The notes: a model not told the origin generated them from the letters alone. A DNA stretch of 64,000 nt from Micromonospora antibiotica (GCF_017599305.1 NZ_JAGFWR010000006.1:186001-250000); one strand, 5' to 3'; shown: positions 26,325 to 36,360, counted from the first letter of the stretch. Program-made: numbers and translations.

Positions 26325-27308
26325 ATGGCAGTCCCCGACACCGTCGCCGGCACACCACCGGCGGCGACCCCCACCCCCACCCCCACGCCTGCGCCTGCGT
26401 CCCGCCGTCGACCGCGTGGCCGCGACGCGGCGTACTGGCTCTACCTGCTCCCCGGAGCGGTGCTGTTCATCCTGGTCATCGGCGTGCCACTGGTCGGCAC
26501 CGGCTACCTGTCGCTGACCCGGTGGTCAGGCGTCGGCGACCCCACCTTCGTCGGCCTGGACAACTACCAGCGGTTGCTGCACGACGAGGTGTTCTGGGCA
26601 TCGTTCCGCAACACCGTGGCGATGATCGTCGCGATGGTGGTGGTGCCGACCCTGGTCGGGCTGCTGCTCGCCTCGGTGCTCTTCGACGTCGTCGGGCGAC
26701 GGTTCCGGCCCCGGACGGCGGCGGCGTTGCGGGCCGCGTTCTATCTGCCGCAGGTGCTGCCCGTGGTGGTCGCCGGCATCGTCTGGGGCTGGATCCTGCG
26801 CCCCGACGGCGCGTTCAACAGCACGCTCGACGCGATCGGTCTCGGGGCGCTGCGCCACGACTGGTTGGGCGACCCGGACACCGCGCTGCCGGCGGTGATG
26901 GCGGTGATGATCTGGGTGCAGATCGGCTACCCGGTGGTCGTGTTCATGGCGGCGTTGCAGCGGGTCGACCCGGAGCTGTACGAGGCGGCCGAGGTCGACG
27001 GGGCGAACTGGCTGCACCGGTTCCGGGCGATCACCCTGGCGCAGATCCGGCCGGAGACCTTCGTGGTCGCCCTGACCTGCACCATCGCCGCTCTGAAGGT
27101 GTTCGGGCCGATCTACGCGCTGACCCGGGGCGGCCCGGAGAACGCCACCAACGTGCCGTCGTACTTCGCCTACTACACGTTCTTCAAGAAGCTCCAGGTC
27201 GGGTACGGCTCGGCGATCTCCACCGTGCTCACCGTGATAATCGTGGTGGTGGCCGTGGTCTTCATCGGGGTGCAGGCCCGCAGCGAACGCCGGGACCGGG
27301 GGATCTGA
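26325..27308 (+). CDS. Sugar ABC transporter permease (MalF-like)
   Basis: The 327-residue protein has six membrane segments after a Pro/Thr-rich N-terminus of about 30 residues, and the EAA loop EAAEVDGANWLHRF. The next permease starts two bases after its stop. No ATPase gene is present in the operon. Confidence 0.88.
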   Translation: MAVPDTVAGTPPAATPTPTPTPAPASRRRPRGRDAAYWLYLLPGAVLFILVIGVPLVGTGYLSLTRWSGVGDPTFVGLDNYQRLLHDEVFWASFRNTVAMIVAMVVVPTLVGLLLASVLFDVVGRRFRPRTAAALRAAFYLPQVLPVVVAGIVWGWILRPDGAFNSTLDAIGLGALRHDWLGDPDTALPAVMAVMIWVQIGYPVVVFMAALQRVDPELYEAAEVDGANWLHRFRAITLAQIRPETFVVALTCTIAALKVFGPIYALTRGGPENATNVPSYFAYYTFFKKLQVGYGSAISTVLTVIIVVVAVVFIGVQARSERRDRGI

Positions 27309-27309
27309 G

Positions 27310-28185
27310 ATGACCGCGACGATCACCAAGGTCCCGATCCGCCCGAAGGTGCGCGACCGGCACCACCGGGGCCTCAGCCGCTGGGTGGTGCTCGCCGGCG
27401 TCACCGTCGGCGCGCTGGTCATGCTGGTGCCGTTCGCGTTCATGCTGCTCAACGCGTTCAAGTCGCCCGGTGACTACTCGTCGGGCGGCCCGTTGAGCTG
27501 GCCGACGCAGTTCTACACCCAGGGCCTGCGGACGTACTGGTCGGAGGTGAACTTCCCGCTCAAGCTGTGGAACTCGACGCTCATCGCCGGGTCGGTGGCG
27601 GTGTTCGGCGTCATCGTGTCGCTGCTCAACGCGTACGCCCTGGGCATCGGCCGGGTCCGCGGCCGGCTGTGGATCGTCGGGCTGTTCCTGCTGGCCAACA
27701 TGCTGCCGCAGGAGGCGTTGATCTATCCGCTGTACTACGTCGCCAAGGAGATCGGCCTCTACAACACCCGGCTGTCGGTGATCATCATCTTCACCGTCAT
27801 CCAGAGCGCGTTCGGCACGTACCTGCTCGCCTCGGTGCTGGGCACGTTCCCCCGCGCGCTGCTGGAGGCCGCGGCGCTCGACGGCGCCGGGAAGTGGACG
27901 GTGCTGTGGCGGGTGGTCTTTCCCAACCTGCGGCCCACCCTCGCCGTCCTGCTCATCTTCTTCTTCATCTGGACCTGGAACGAGTTCCTCATCCCGCTGG
28001 TCATGTTGATCGACAACCAGACCCAGACCATCCCGGTCGCCCTCGCATCGTTGCAGGGCGACCGGCTGATGGACGCCCCGACGACCAACGCCGGTGCGCT
28101 GATCAGCCTGGTGCCGGCCATCCTGTTCTTCCTCATCTTCCAGCGCACCCTCGCGCGCGGCATCACGGCAGGAGCCGAGAAGTGA
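27310..28185 (+). CDS. Sugar ABC transporter permease (MalG-like)
   Basis: The 291-residue protein has six membrane segments and the EAA loop LEAAALDGAGKWTVL. It forms the second half of the transmembrane channel with the preceding gene product. Its stop overlaps the GTG of the alpha-xylosidase gene by 4 bases. Confidence 0.88.
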   Translation: MTATITKVPIRPKVRDRHHRGLSRWVVLAGVTVGALVMLVPFAFMLLNAFKSPGDYSSGGPLSWPTQFYTQGLRTYWSEVNFPLKLWNSTLIAGSVAVFGVIVSLLNAYALGIGRVRGRLWIVGLFLLANMLPQEALIYPLYYVAKEIGLYNTRLSVIIIFTVIQSAFGTYLLASVLGTFPRALLEAAALDGAGKWTVLWRVVFPNLRPTLAVLLIFFFIWTWNEFLIPLVMLIDNQTQTIPVALASLQGDRLMDAPTTNAGALISLVPAILFFLIFQRTLARGITAGAEK

Positions 28186-30422
28186 AGTTCACCGACGGGT
28201 ACTGGCAACTGCGTCCGGGGGTCAGCGTGCTGCGCCCCGGCACGGTCGAATCGGTCGAGCCGGACGAGCGCGGCTTCACCGTCTTCGCCCCGTCCGGGCA
28301 GATCAACGGCCGGGGCGACACGCTGAACCGGCCCGTCGTCACCGCCCGCTTCTTCTCCCCCGCGCCCGGCGTCGTCGGGGTCACCATCGGCCACCACAGC
28401 GGCGGGCTGCCCCGCGAACCCCACTTCGGGGTCAGCACCGACCACACCCACCCGGTCACCGTCGACATCACCGGACTCAGCGCGTCGCTGACCACCGGCG
28501 AGCTGACCGTCCGGGTCGCGCTGGTCGACGGCTGGCGGGTCGAGTTCCGGCACGGCGACCGGCTGGTCACCGCGTCCACCGCACGCAGCGTCGGCATCGC
28601 CACCGACGGCGAGGGCCGCCGGTACGTGCACGAACGGCTCGCGCTCGGCGTCGGCGAGACGGTGTACGGGTTGGGCGAACGGTTCGGCCCGTTCGTGAAG
28701 AACGGTCAGACGGTCGACATCTGGAACGCCGACGGCGGCACCGCCAGCGAGCAGGCGTACAAGAACGTGCCGTTCTATCTCAGCAGCGCCGGCTACGGGG
28801 TGTTCGTGGACCACCCGGAGCACGTGTCGTTCGAGGTCGGTTCGGAGGTCGTCGCGCAGACCCAGTTCAGCGTCGAGGGCCAGTCGCTCACCTACCACGT
28901 CATCGACGGGCCCACCCCGAAGGACGTGCTGCGCCGCTACACGGCGCTGACCGGCCGACCGGCCCGGGTGCCCGCCTGGTCGTACGGGCTGTGGCTGTCC
29001 ACGTCGTTCACCACGTCGTACGACGAGAAGACGGTGACCGAGTTCGTCGACGGGATGGCCGAACGGGACCTGCCGCTGTCGGTGTTCCACTTCGACTGCT
29101 TCTGGATGCGCCAGTTCCACTGGGTCGACTTCGTGTGGGACCCGGCGACCTTCCCCGACCCGGAGGGGATGCTGCGCCGGCTGCACGAGCGGGGCCTGAA
29201 GGTCTGCGTGTGGATCAATCCGTACATCGCGCAGCGGTCGTACCTGTTCGAGGAGGGCCGCGAGGCCGGCTACCTGGTACGCAACCCGGACGGGTCGGTG
29301 TGGCAGTGGGACAAGTGGCAGGCCGGCATGGCGCTCGTCGACTTCACCAACCCCGACGCGGTGGCCTGGTTCACCGGCAAGCTCAAGTCGCTGCTGGACA
29401 TGGGCGTCGACTGCTTCAAGACCGACTTCGGCGAGCGCATCCCGACCGACGTGGTGTGGCACGACGGGTCGGACCCGCAGCGCATGCACAACTACTACTC
29501 CTACCTCTACAACCGGGCGGTCTTCGAGCTGCTGGAGACCGAACGCGGCGAGGGTGAGGCGGTGGTGTTCGCCCGCTCCGCCACCACCGGCGGCCAGCAG
29601 TTCCCGGTGCACTGGGGCGGCGACTGCGAGTCGACGTTCGTCGCGATGGCCGAGTCGCTGCGCGGCGGGCTGTCCCTGGCGTCGTCCGGCTTCGGCTACT
29701 GGAGTCACGACATCGGCGGCTTCGAGGGCACCCCCGACCCGGCGGTGTTCAAGCGGTGGATCGCGTTCGGCCTGCTGTCGTCGCACTCGCGGTTGCACGG
29801 CTCCGGCTCATACCGGGTGCCGTGGGCGTACGACGAGGAGGCCGTGGAGGTGCTGCGCCACTTCACCCGGCTCAAGCTCGGCCTCATGCCGTACCTGGCG
29901 GCGACGGCCGAGGAGGCGCACCGCGACGGCATCCCGATGATGCGCCCGATGATCGTGGAGTTCCCGGACGACCCGGCCGTGGCGCACCTCGACCGGCAGT
30001 ACATGCTCGGCCCGGACGTGCTGGTCGCACCGGTGCTCAGCGCCGACGGGCAGGTCACCTTCTACGTACCCGCCGGCACGTGGACCCACCTGGTCACCGG
30101 CGCGCAGCTCACCGGCCCGGCGTGGGTGACCGAGAAACACGAGTACGACAGTCTGCCGGTGCTCGCCCGCCCCGGCGCGGTCATCGGGTTCGGGGCGCGC
30201 TGCGACCGGCCCGACTACGACTGGGCCGACGGGGTGCAGCTGCGGCTCTACGCACCGGCCGAGGGGCAACGGCACCGGGTGCGCATCCCGTCGCCCGACG
30301 GGGGCCCGGGTGCGCAGTTCGAGGTGGGTTTCCGTGACGGGGTGGCCACCGCCGAGCTGGTGGCGGGCGAATCGTCGGCCTACCACTGCGTGGTGGTCGG
30401 CGCGGAGAGGGCGGGACGATGA
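28182..30422 (+). CDS. yicI: GH31 alpha-xylosidase (YicI type)
   Basis: The 746-residue protein follows E. coli YicI closely along its whole length. The catalytic nucleophile is D415 in KTDFGERIP and the acid/base D481 in HWGGDC, one residue off the YicI numbering. C306-F307 in the HFDCFWM segment match the YicI residues that favour xylosides over glucosides. It has no signal peptide, so it acts in the cytoplasm, removing alpha-1,6-xylose from imported xyloglucan oligosaccharides. It starts with GTG overlapping the permease stop and ends overlapping the GH1 start. Confidence 0.92.
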   Translation: MKFTDGYWQLRPGVSVLRPGTVESVEPDERGFTVFAPSGQINGRGDTLNRPVVTARFFSPAPGVVGVTIGHHSGGLPREPHFGVSTDHTHPVTVDITGLSASLTTGELTVRVALVDGWRVEFRHGDRLVTASTARSVGIATDGEGRRYVHERLALGVGETVYGLGERFGPFVKNGQTVDIWNADGGTASEQAYKNVPFYLSSAGYGVFVDHPEHVSFEVGSEVVAQTQFSVEGQSLTYHVIDGPTPKDVLRRYTALTGRPARVPAWSYGLWLSTSFTTSYDEKTVTEFVDGMAERDLPLSVFHFDCFWMRQFHWVDFVWDPATFPDPEGMLRRLHERGLKVCVWINPYIAQRSYLFEEGREAGYLVRNPDGSVWQWDKWQAGMALVDFTNPDAVAWFTGKLKSLLDMGVDCFKTDFGERIPTDVVWHDGSDPQRMHNYYSYLYNRAVFELLETERGEGEAVVFARSATTGGQQFPVHWGGDCESTFVAMAESLRGGLSLASSGFGYWSHDIGGFEGTPDPAVFKRWIAFGLLSSHSRLHGSGSYRVPWAYDEEAVEVLRHFTRLKLGLMPYLAATAEEAHRDGIPMMRPMIVEFPDDPAVAHLDRQYMLGPDVLVAPVLSADGQVTFYVPAGTWTHLVTGAQLTGPAWVTEKHEYDSLPVLARPGAVIGFGARCDRPDYDWADGVQLRLYAPAEGQRHRVRIPSPDGGPGAQFEVGFRDGVATAELVAGESSAYHCVVVGAERAGR

Positions 30423-31819
30423 CGGCACGCAACTTCCCGGAGAGCTTCGTCTGGGGGTCGGCCACGGCGGCGTACCAGATCGAGGGCGCGGCCACCGAGG
30501 ACGGCCGGGGGCGGTCCATCTGGGACACCTACAGCCACACCCCCGGGCGTACGTTGAACGGCGACACCGGCGACGTGGCCGCCGACCACTACCACCGGTG
30601 GCCGCAGGATCTCGACCACATCGCCGGGCTGGGGTTGTCCGCGTACCGTTTCTCGATCTCCTGGCCCCGGGTGCAGCCGGGCGGTTCCGGCCGGTTCAAC
30701 CCGGCCGGCCTGGACTTCTACGCGCGGCTGGTCGACGGCCTGTTGGAGCGCGGCATCCGGCCGGTCGCCACCATGTACCACTGGGACCTGCCGCAGGAGT
30801 TGGAGGACGCCGGCGGGTGGCCGGCGCGGGACACGGCGCTGCGCTTCGAGGAGTACGCCTCGGGGATCGTCGGCGCGCTCGGCGACCGGGTGCACACCTG
30901 GACCACGCTCAACGAACCGTGGTGCTCGGCCTACCTGGGGTACGGCTCCGGCGTGCACGCGCCCGGTCGCACCGAACCGGCGGCGGCGCTGGCGGCGGTG
31001 CACCACCTCAACCTCGCGCACGGCCTGGCCGGGCGGGTGGTGCGGGAGCTGGTGCCGAGCGCCGAGCTGTCGGTGACGCTCAACCTGCACGTCGTGCGGG
31101 GCGCGTCCGGGTCGGATGCCGACCGCGACGCGGTCCGGCGGATCGACGCGTTGGCGAACCGGGCGTTCCTCGGCCCGATGCTGGACGGGGCGTACCCGGC
31201 CGACCTGCTGGCCGACACCGCCGCCGTCACCGACTGGTCGTTCGTGCGCTCCGGTGACGAGAAGCTGATCGCGGTGCCGTTGGACGTGCTCGGGGTCAAC
31301 TACTACTCCAGCACCCTGGTCCGCGCCTGGGACGGACACTCGGCCCGCTCCGATGCCGACGGGCACGGCGCGTCGACCCACTCGCCGTGGGTGGGTGCCG
31401 AGGACGTCGACTTCCTGCCGCAACCCGGCCCGTACACGGCGATGGGGTGGAACATCGACCCACCGGCCTTCACCGAGCTGCTGCTGCGGCTGCGGCACGA
31501 CTACCCGGGCCAACCGTTGATGATCACCGAGAACGGCGCAGCGTTCGACGACGTGGTCGCGGCGGACGGGCGGGTCCACGACGACCGGCGCATCGATTAC
31601 CTGCGCCGGCACATCGGCGCGGTGGCCGACGCCCGCGCGCAGGGCGTGGACGTGCGGGGTTACTTCGTCTGGTCGCTGCTGGACAACTTCGAGTGGGGCT
31701 ACGGCTACGACCGCCGCTTCGGCATCATCCGCGTCGACTACGACACCCAGGAACGCCTCTGGAAGGACAGCGCCCACTGGTACCACCGGCTGGCCCACAC
31801 CGGACACCTGGACGGGTAG
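30419..31819 (+). CDS. GH1 beta-glucosidase
   Basis: The 466-residue cytoplasmic enzyme has the GH1 acid/base E166 in TLNEP and nucleophile E371 in ITENGA, plus the N-terminal [14 protein letters not shown] signature. ATG overlaps the alpha-xylosidase stop (ATGA). Together they would take apart xyloglucan oligosaccharides from the non-reducing end, alternating xylose and glucose removal. A terminator-like hairpin follows. Confidence 0.92.
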   Translation: MTARNFPESFVWGSATAAYQIEGAATEDGRGRSIWDTYSHTPGRTLNGDTGDVAADHYHRWPQDLDHIAGLGLSAYRFSISWPRVQPGGSGRFNPAGLDFYARLVDGLLERGIRPVATMYHWDLPQELEDAGGWPARDTALRFEEYASGIVGALGDRVHTWTTLNEPWCSAYLGYGSGVHAPGRTEPAAALAAVHHLNLAHGLAGRVVRELVPSAELSVTLNLHVVRGASGSDADRDAVRRIDALANRAFLGPMLDGAYPADLLADTAAVTDWSFVRSGDEKLIAVPLDVLGVNYYSSTLVRAWDGHSARSDADGHGASTHSPWVGAEDVDFLPQPGPYTAMGWNIDPPAFTELLLRLRHDYPGQPLMITENGAAFDDVVAADGRVHDDRRIDYLRRHIGAVADARAQGVDVRGYFVWSLLDNFEWGYGYDRRFGIIRVDYDTQERLWKDSAHWYHRLAHTGHLDG

Positions 31820-31869
31820 GTCGCGGGCGGGCCGACCAACGGTCGGTCGGGCACCGTCGGGCCCGCACC

Positions 31870-31906
31870 CGGCCGGCGCGGCGTCAGGGGGTCGCCGCGC
31901 CGGCCG
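31870..31906 (+). terminator. Terminator of the xyloglucan operon
   Basis: A perfect 14-bp GC stem (31870-31883 with 31893-31906) with a 9-base loop lies 50 bases after the GH1 stop. Confidence 0.7.
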
Positions 31907-31964
31907 TTCACCGTGCGACGGTGCCGAGGTCACGGTGGCCACGAACCCTGTGTGATGCATCTCT

Positions 31965-31998
31965 CACCCCTGGTGACCACCGCTGGTCACCAGGGGTG
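31965..31998. promoter_or_regulatory. Second perfect 14-bp inverted repeat after the xyloglucan operon
   Basis: CACCCCTGGTGACC (31965-31978), 6 bases, GGTCACCAGGGGTG (31985-31998). It is as strong as the terminator 60 bases before it and could be a second terminator or an operator for the YczE-like gene. The rest of the gap (31999-32292) has no convincing gene. Confidence 0.5.
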
Positions 31999-32292
31999 GG
32001 CGCCAGGGTCGGCCGAACACGGGCCCATCCGGCGTCCCGCGCGGTCGAATACGACTAAGACATTGATGGCGATCAAGCCAAGCTGTGCGGCAGAATTCGG
32101 ACCACGCGAACACGCTCCGACGTTATCGCCCATCGCGACCATGCTCGACCGATCAGCGCGCGACAGCTGCGTGCCGGCTCCGGCAGGGGCCACCGCCACC
32201 TGGATGCGCGCACTCCCGACGTGCCGGACGCCTGCTCCCGACGTCACGAACCGCCCCATCAGGCAGACGGCCCCCGACAATCGGAGACCTGG

Positions 32293-32952
32293 ATGCCTGC
32301 CGCCCCTGTTCGCCCTGCCGTCGACAAAGCCTTTCCCTATCTCATCGGCTGCTTCTTCTTTTCGCTGGGCGCGTATTTCTTCATCGTCTCGCACCTCGGC
32401 ACGGATCCGCTCGACACGTTCGCGCTCGGCCTGCTGCGCCACGTACCCGGGACGATCGGTATCGCCCAGGCCGCCGTCGCGGTCACCTGCGTGTCCATCG
32501 TCGCCGTGTGGACCCGTCGCCGACCGGTGCTCTCCCCCATGCTGACGTTCTTCCTCTGCGGCAGCGCCATCGACGGGCTGCTGATCCTCGACCCGGTTCG
32601 CCTCGCCCCGGCACCCGCGGCGACGTTGCTAGCCGCCGGCACCGCATGCTGTGCGTACGGTTCGGCGCTGATCATCATGAGCGGGTTCGGCATCCGGGCG
32701 ATGGACCTTCTCGCGATCGCCATGGTGCAGCGCTGGCGGTGGCCGTTCTGGCTGGCCAAGGGCGCGCTAGAACTGACCCTGCTCGCAACCGGGTGGCTGA
32801 TGGGCGGGCCGGCCGGGGTGGGGACGCTCTGCTTTCTGATCGGCGTCGACCTGCTGATCCAGCCGCTGATGTGGCTCAATGCCACAGTCTTCCGGGTACG
32901 GAACCTGGGTCTGCCACCGCACCCGGCGCCGGCCGGCGGCGGCCCCACGTGA
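32293..32952 (+). CDS. YczE/YitT-like integral membrane protein
   Basis: The 219-residue protein has five to six membrane segments and the features of YczE-like proteins (FFFSLGAYFFIVSHLGTDPLD). ATG 32293 has ggag upstream; an in-frame ATG at 32221 would add a polar, unlikely N-terminus. The function of the family is poorly known; some members sit near regulators or transporters. Confidence 0.8.
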   Translation: MPAAPVRPAVDKAFPYLIGCFFFSLGAYFFIVSHLGTDPLDTFALGLLRHVPGTIGIAQAAVAVTCVSIVAVWTRRRPVLSPMLTFFLCGSAIDGLLILDPVRLAPAPAATLLAAGTACCAYGSALIIMSGFGIRAMDLLAIAMVQRWRWPFWLAKGALELTLLATGWLMGGPAGVGTLCFLIGVDLLIQPLMWLNATVFRVRNLGLPPHPAPAGGGPT

Positions 32953-33062
32953 CGGGCGGGGTGGTGACACCCTGAGCGCAGCGAGGCTCGTCACCCCCCG
33001 TAAAGCATCCTAGGACATCGCCGGCCCCGCGTCACGAGCTGGACCGTCGACCGTCCCGCTGC

Positions 33063-33368
33063 TCAGTCGTCTGCCAGGTATCCGGTGCTCGGGTCGACGG
33101 TGTCCAGGAAGTCACGGATGTTCTTGGTGTGCTCGTCAGCCGACAGGTCCGCCGTCGGGCCCACACCGAAGCCGTAGCCAGGGTTCGGCCCGCTGAGCCA
33201 GGCGTAGTCGGTGCCGCCGAGCCCGTTCGGGCGGAGAACGAAGGTCTCCCCGTCGACCTCGAGCGTGCGGGACGTGGCGTCGGTCGCCCCGTCGGTCACG
33301 GGGCGCAGACCGGGCACCGCCCCGGGGTCCACCGCCGGATCGCCGTCGTCGGAGTAGATCGCCTTCAC
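33063..33368 (-). CDS. Small hypothetical protein
   Basis: The 101-residue acidic protein reads LEVDGETFVLRPNGLGG and PGYGFGVG in the middle and an acidic C-terminus. No signal, membrane segment or family is recognised. GTG 33368 is the best start, with only a weak ribosome binding site. Confidence 0.55.
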   Translation of the reverse strand: MKAIYSDDGDPAVDPGAVPGLRPVTDGATDATSRTLEVDGETFVLRPNGLGGTDYAWLSGPNPGYGFGVGPTADLSADEHTKNIRDFLDTVDPSTGYLADD

Positions 33369-33463
33369 GCAACCATCATCGCGGGTCGACCGGCCCGGCG
33401 CGCGCATCCGGCGCGGACCGGACGGCACGTCGGAGGTGGATCAGATCGACGGGCCCATCCGAC

Positions 33464-33520
33464 AGCCTCCGACCCGGCGTGCCACCCGCATGCGCGGTGA
33501 CGGACGCCGGGTCGGAGGCT
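33464..33520 (-). terminator. Terminator of the secreted DUF2690-like gene
   Basis: A perfect 17-bp stem (33464-33480 with 33504-33520) with a 23-base loop starts 8 bases beyond the stop at 33528. Confidence 0.7.
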
Positions 33521-33527
33521 CACGACG

Positions 33528-34043
33528 TCAGACGCACAAGCGCGCACCGTTGGTGTGGTAATTGAGCGTGCCGAAGTCCGATGACAGCCACGCCTGCACG
33601 CACGCCGTGCTCTGCGAGTTCGCCAGCCGAATATAAGGTGACCAGGCACTTGTTCCACCGGCGCCCGTCAGCAGATTGGGGTCGTACGCGCTCGCCCTGC
33701 GGCCCTCCGATTCGACGACCTGTTCCACGGTCACCGGGTTCGAGTACATTCCGCCGTACAGGACGACCCGCGACCAGTTTCCGTGGCAGGACCACGACCA
33801 ACGCAGCTGAAGTTCCCCGATCGCCTTGCCCGCGAGGGCGCCCCGCGAACCGTGGATGGGCACGGTGGCGACAGTGCTGGTCTGCGAGCAACCGGTGGGG
33901 CTGCCATCACCACCGGAGTCCGTCGCCTGCGCCGGAGCCGCGCCCGTGAGAATGATCGTGCCGGCGGCCAGGATCGCGGTGACAGCCGCCAGCAGGGCTC
34001 TGCCGAATCGACGGGGTCGTTCGACCGTGGACGTTGTACTCAT
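33528..34043 (-). CDS. Secreted DUF2690-like protein
   Basis: The 171-residue protein has a signal peptide (about 1-41, ending in PAQA) and a DUF2690-like domain (about 51-171) with the pattern LQLRWSWSCHGNWSRV; the Cys/Trp/Arg positions match the C-terminal domain of the divergent HTH protein. ATG 34043 has gaggaga at 6 bases. The family has no known function. Confidence 0.75.
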   Translation of the reverse strand: MSTTSTVERPRRFGRALLAAVTAILAAGTIILTGAAPAQATDSGGDGSPTGCSQTSTVATVPIHGSRGALAGKAIGELQLRWSWSCHGNWSRVVLYGGMYSNPVTVEQVVESEGRRASAYDPNLLTGAGGTSAWSPYIRLANSQSTACVQAWLSSDFGTLNYHTNGARLCV

Positions 34044-34260
34044 CGGGTTTCTCCTCACCAATTATGATCCGCGCCGCAGCGGCGGATCGTGGGATGTCCG
34101 AGGCGACGCCACCATGCGAGCGAACTGCCGACGGCGGTACGTCCCGGACACCCCGAACTGCACCCGTTCAGTCGTCCATCCACCAGGGAGATGGAGGAAT
34201 AGACCGCGATTACGCCACACTGGTCCGGCGGTGGCGAATCCGTCGCGGGCGGGGGGTGTG

Positions 34261-35082
34261 GTGAAGCAGGAGTCGGATCGGCAGGACCGGGGCGACTCGG
34301 TTGACCGTTTCGTGGGTGACCTACGCAGGCTGCGCGACGACCGTGAGGTGCCGCCCACATGGGACGCGATGGTCCACCGCGCCAGAATGAACGGTGTACG
34401 GGTCAGTAAGAGCACCCTGCACAAGGTCGCGAAACTCGAAGCGCTGCCCTCCGAGTTGGCGGTACGCGGCTACCTGACCGCCCTCGGCGTCGACCACGCG
34501 GAAATCGAACGGTGGGTGGCTCGTCGTACGGCGCTGGTCACGCCAGCCGGCGAGCAGAACGCTGCGGAGTTCACCAGTCGACCACCTGGACAACCTCGAT
34601 GGCGGTGGTGGGCAGCGGTCGCGGTCACACTGCTGAGCACCAATGTCGTGACCGGGTTCGTCGTACACCGTGTCTCGACGTCTGAGCCGGCCACCGCCAC
34701 GGCAACGAAGCCGACCTCCGCACCGGCAGCGACCGGTGACAACCCGCTGGACACGCCGTGCCTGGACGACGCGAAGGTCGCGACGAGCACGAACAAGAAC
34801 CCGGAGTTCCTGCTGGAGATCGTGTTCTCGGTCAGGTGTCGGGCCGCGTGGGCCCGAATCACCCGAGCAGACGACAGCCCGCTGGGCAACCACGTCGAGG
34901 TCGCCATCTACCGCAGGTCCGACCCGCACGGGGATACCCGCCAGGAAGCCGTGGAACCCGATGTGAAGTCGGCCTTCACCACCCTGATCGTCCGCGCCGA
35001 CCCCACCGACCGGCTCTGCGCGATCGGAGCCGTCGTCACTCGTGACGACCGCTCCGCCGCCGCAGAACCGATCTGTGTCTGA
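34261..35082 (+). CDS. Membrane-anchored HTH protein with extracellular DUF2690-like domain
   Basis: The 273-residue protein has an N-terminal HTH region (about 15-90; VRVSKSTLHKVAKLEALPS reads as an XRE-like helix-turn-helix), one membrane segment (about 117-135), a Thr/Ala-rich linker and an outside domain (about 163-273) with LEIVFSVRCRAAWARI. The layout suggests a one-component sensor that reads an outside signal and acts on DNA. GTG 34261 is preceded by a G-run. It is divergent from the secreted protein with the same outside domain, 217 bases away. Confidence 0.75.
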   Translation: MKQESDRQDRGDSVDRFVGDLRRLRDDREVPPTWDAMVHRARMNGVRVSKSTLHKVAKLEALPSELAVRGYLTALGVDHAEIERWVARRTALVTPAGEQNAAEFTSRPPGQPRWRWWAAVAVTLLSTNVVTGFVVHRVSTSEPATATATKPTSAPAATGDNPLDTPCLDDAKVATSTNKNPEFLLEIVFSVRCRAAWARITRADDSPLGNHVEVAIYRRSDPHGDTRQEAVEPDVKSAFTTLIVRADPTDRLCAIGAVVTRDDRSAAAEPICV

Positions 35083-35200
35083 CGTCGACGGCCGCCGAAC
35101 CGCCGCTCGTCCACCCGGTGATGATCTGATGTCCGGGCCCGGAGCCGGCAACCCGGCCAGGGAGCTGCGGGTCCCGGCCAGGGGTGGCGGCGTGAAGGGC

Positions 35201-35242
35201 GCGGCCACCGCGCGACAACGGTGGTTGTCGCGCGGTGACCGC
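35201..35242. terminator. Bidirectional terminator between convergent genes
   Basis: A 19-bp stem (35201-35219 with 35224-35242, one mismatch) with a 4-base loop lies between the membrane HTH gene and the three-repeat protein gene. Confidence 0.75.
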
Positions 35243-35258
35243 GGGGACGGGTGCGGAA

Positions 35259-36218
35259 TCAGGCAGCGATGGTCTGCAGGTAGGCGGTCCCTCCGCAGGA
35301 CAGTGTGCTGAGGTTCTTGAACCACATCGCGAGCTGACGCTGAGAGGATCCGTCACCGTTGATGCGCTGGATGTAGACCAGGCGCGTGACCTCGAACTGG
35401 CAGTAGGTGGGGAAGCTGCCCTGGGGCGACGGACCGACCACGTAGGCCGAGGTGACGGGATTGGCGTTGTTCCAGGTCGTGGACCAGGTGCTGCCGGGGC
35501 CCACGGTCGCCATGGAGAACTGCGAGCCGACGGTGGTGGAGCCGAGCCGGATGTCGGCCTGGCAAGTGATGCTCCCTACGTTCTTGGCCTCCACCCAGAT
35601 CTGCCGGAGCGAGCTGCCCGGCTGCACGGTCCAGATGCGCGACACCTGGAACTGGCAGGCCGCCGAACTCGTGGCGCCGCTCGGGTTCAGAGCGGGCACC
35701 CAGATGGTGTTCCAGGGGACGTTCCACAGGCTCGTCTGGGTGCCACCCGGGCTGACGCCGCCGGTCGAGCCGAGGAACGTACTGGTCACCGCCGTGAGTT
35801 GCACCGTCGCACCACAGGCGATCGAGCCGACGTTCTTGAGGGTGAACTGGTACTGCCGCTCCCCACTGGGCAGTTGGACGTACCGGCTGTTGATCGTCTC
35901 GAACTGGCACGTGGCCGAGGTGGTCGCGCCGACCGGGTTGTAGCCGACCACGTAGGCGGCGTCGGCCGGGGCGTTGGTCCAGGTCCAGCCCTGTGTGCCG
36001 CCGGCGGCGAGGGTGCCGGTGAACCACGTCGCGGCGATGCCGATCCCGCCCTTCGCGGCGTGGCTCAGCCCGCCCGACGCGGCTGCGGCGGCCCGTGCGT
36101 CGCGCAGTGACGACTGCGCTGGCTGCGACGACTCGTCGGCCTGCGCGACCCCGACCGACGCGACGACCATGCTGAGTGTCGTCACCGCGAGGAGAGCCGC
36201 GCGGATTCTTCGTCTCAT
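35259..36218 (-). CDS. Secreted protein with three related cysteine-paired repeats
   Basis: The 319-residue protein has a signal peptide (about 1-27) and three approximately 80-residue repeats (about 60-143, 150-228, 232-316). Each has a CQF motif and a second Cys about 31-35 residues later: C104/C135, C188/C219, C273/C308. The shared core is CQF...R...Q...KN(V/L).S(I/L).C. No family is recognised. ATG 36218 has aaaggag at a good distance. Divergent from a SARP regulator with probable SARP sites between. Confidence 0.7.
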   Translation of the reverse strand: MRRRIRAALLAVTTLSMVVASVGVAQADESSQPAQSSLRDARAAAAASGGLSHAAKGGIGIAATWFTGTLAAGGTQGWTWTNAPADAAYVVGYNPVGATTSATCQFETINSRYVQLPSGERQYQFTLKNVGSIACGATVQLTAVTSTFLGSTGGVSPGGTQTSLWNVPWNTIWVPALNPSGATSSAACQFQVSRIWTVQPGSSLRQIWVEAKNVGSITCQADIRLGSTTVGSQFSMATVGPGSTWSTTWNNANPVTSAYVVGPSPQGSFPTYCQFEVTRLVYIQRINGDGSSQRQLAMWFKNLSTLSCGGTAYLQTIAA

Positions 36219-36283
36219 TGAAGCTCCTTTACCCCAGGTTCCGGACCGTCCGCCCGGCTCCATCAGGCTGCGCGGCCCGGCTT

Positions 36284-36316
36284 GCCATCGGCTAGCCATC
36301 CGATAGCCGCCCTGGA
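36284..36316. promoter_or_regulatory. 11-bp direct repeats, probable SARP binding site
   Basis: Units GCCATCGGCTA (36284), GCCATCCGATA (36295) and GCCGCCCTGGA (36306) repeat every 11 bp. Direct heptamers at 11-bp steps are the usual target of SARP regulators. The site lies between the divergent secreted-repeat gene and the SARP gene. Confidence 0.55.
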
Positions 36317-36360
36317 GGCGACACATAGAATCGAGTTCGATACATCAATGTGGGGGCTGG

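Noticed and set aside
12212..31819. ABC transporter ATPase for the two sugar importers
   Set aside because: No Walker A/ABC signature gene is present near either importer; a shared ATPase elsewhere is assumed.
31987..32442. Minus-strand 151-codon frame
   Set aside because: It overlaps the YczE-like gene, which has membrane segments and a ribosome binding site.
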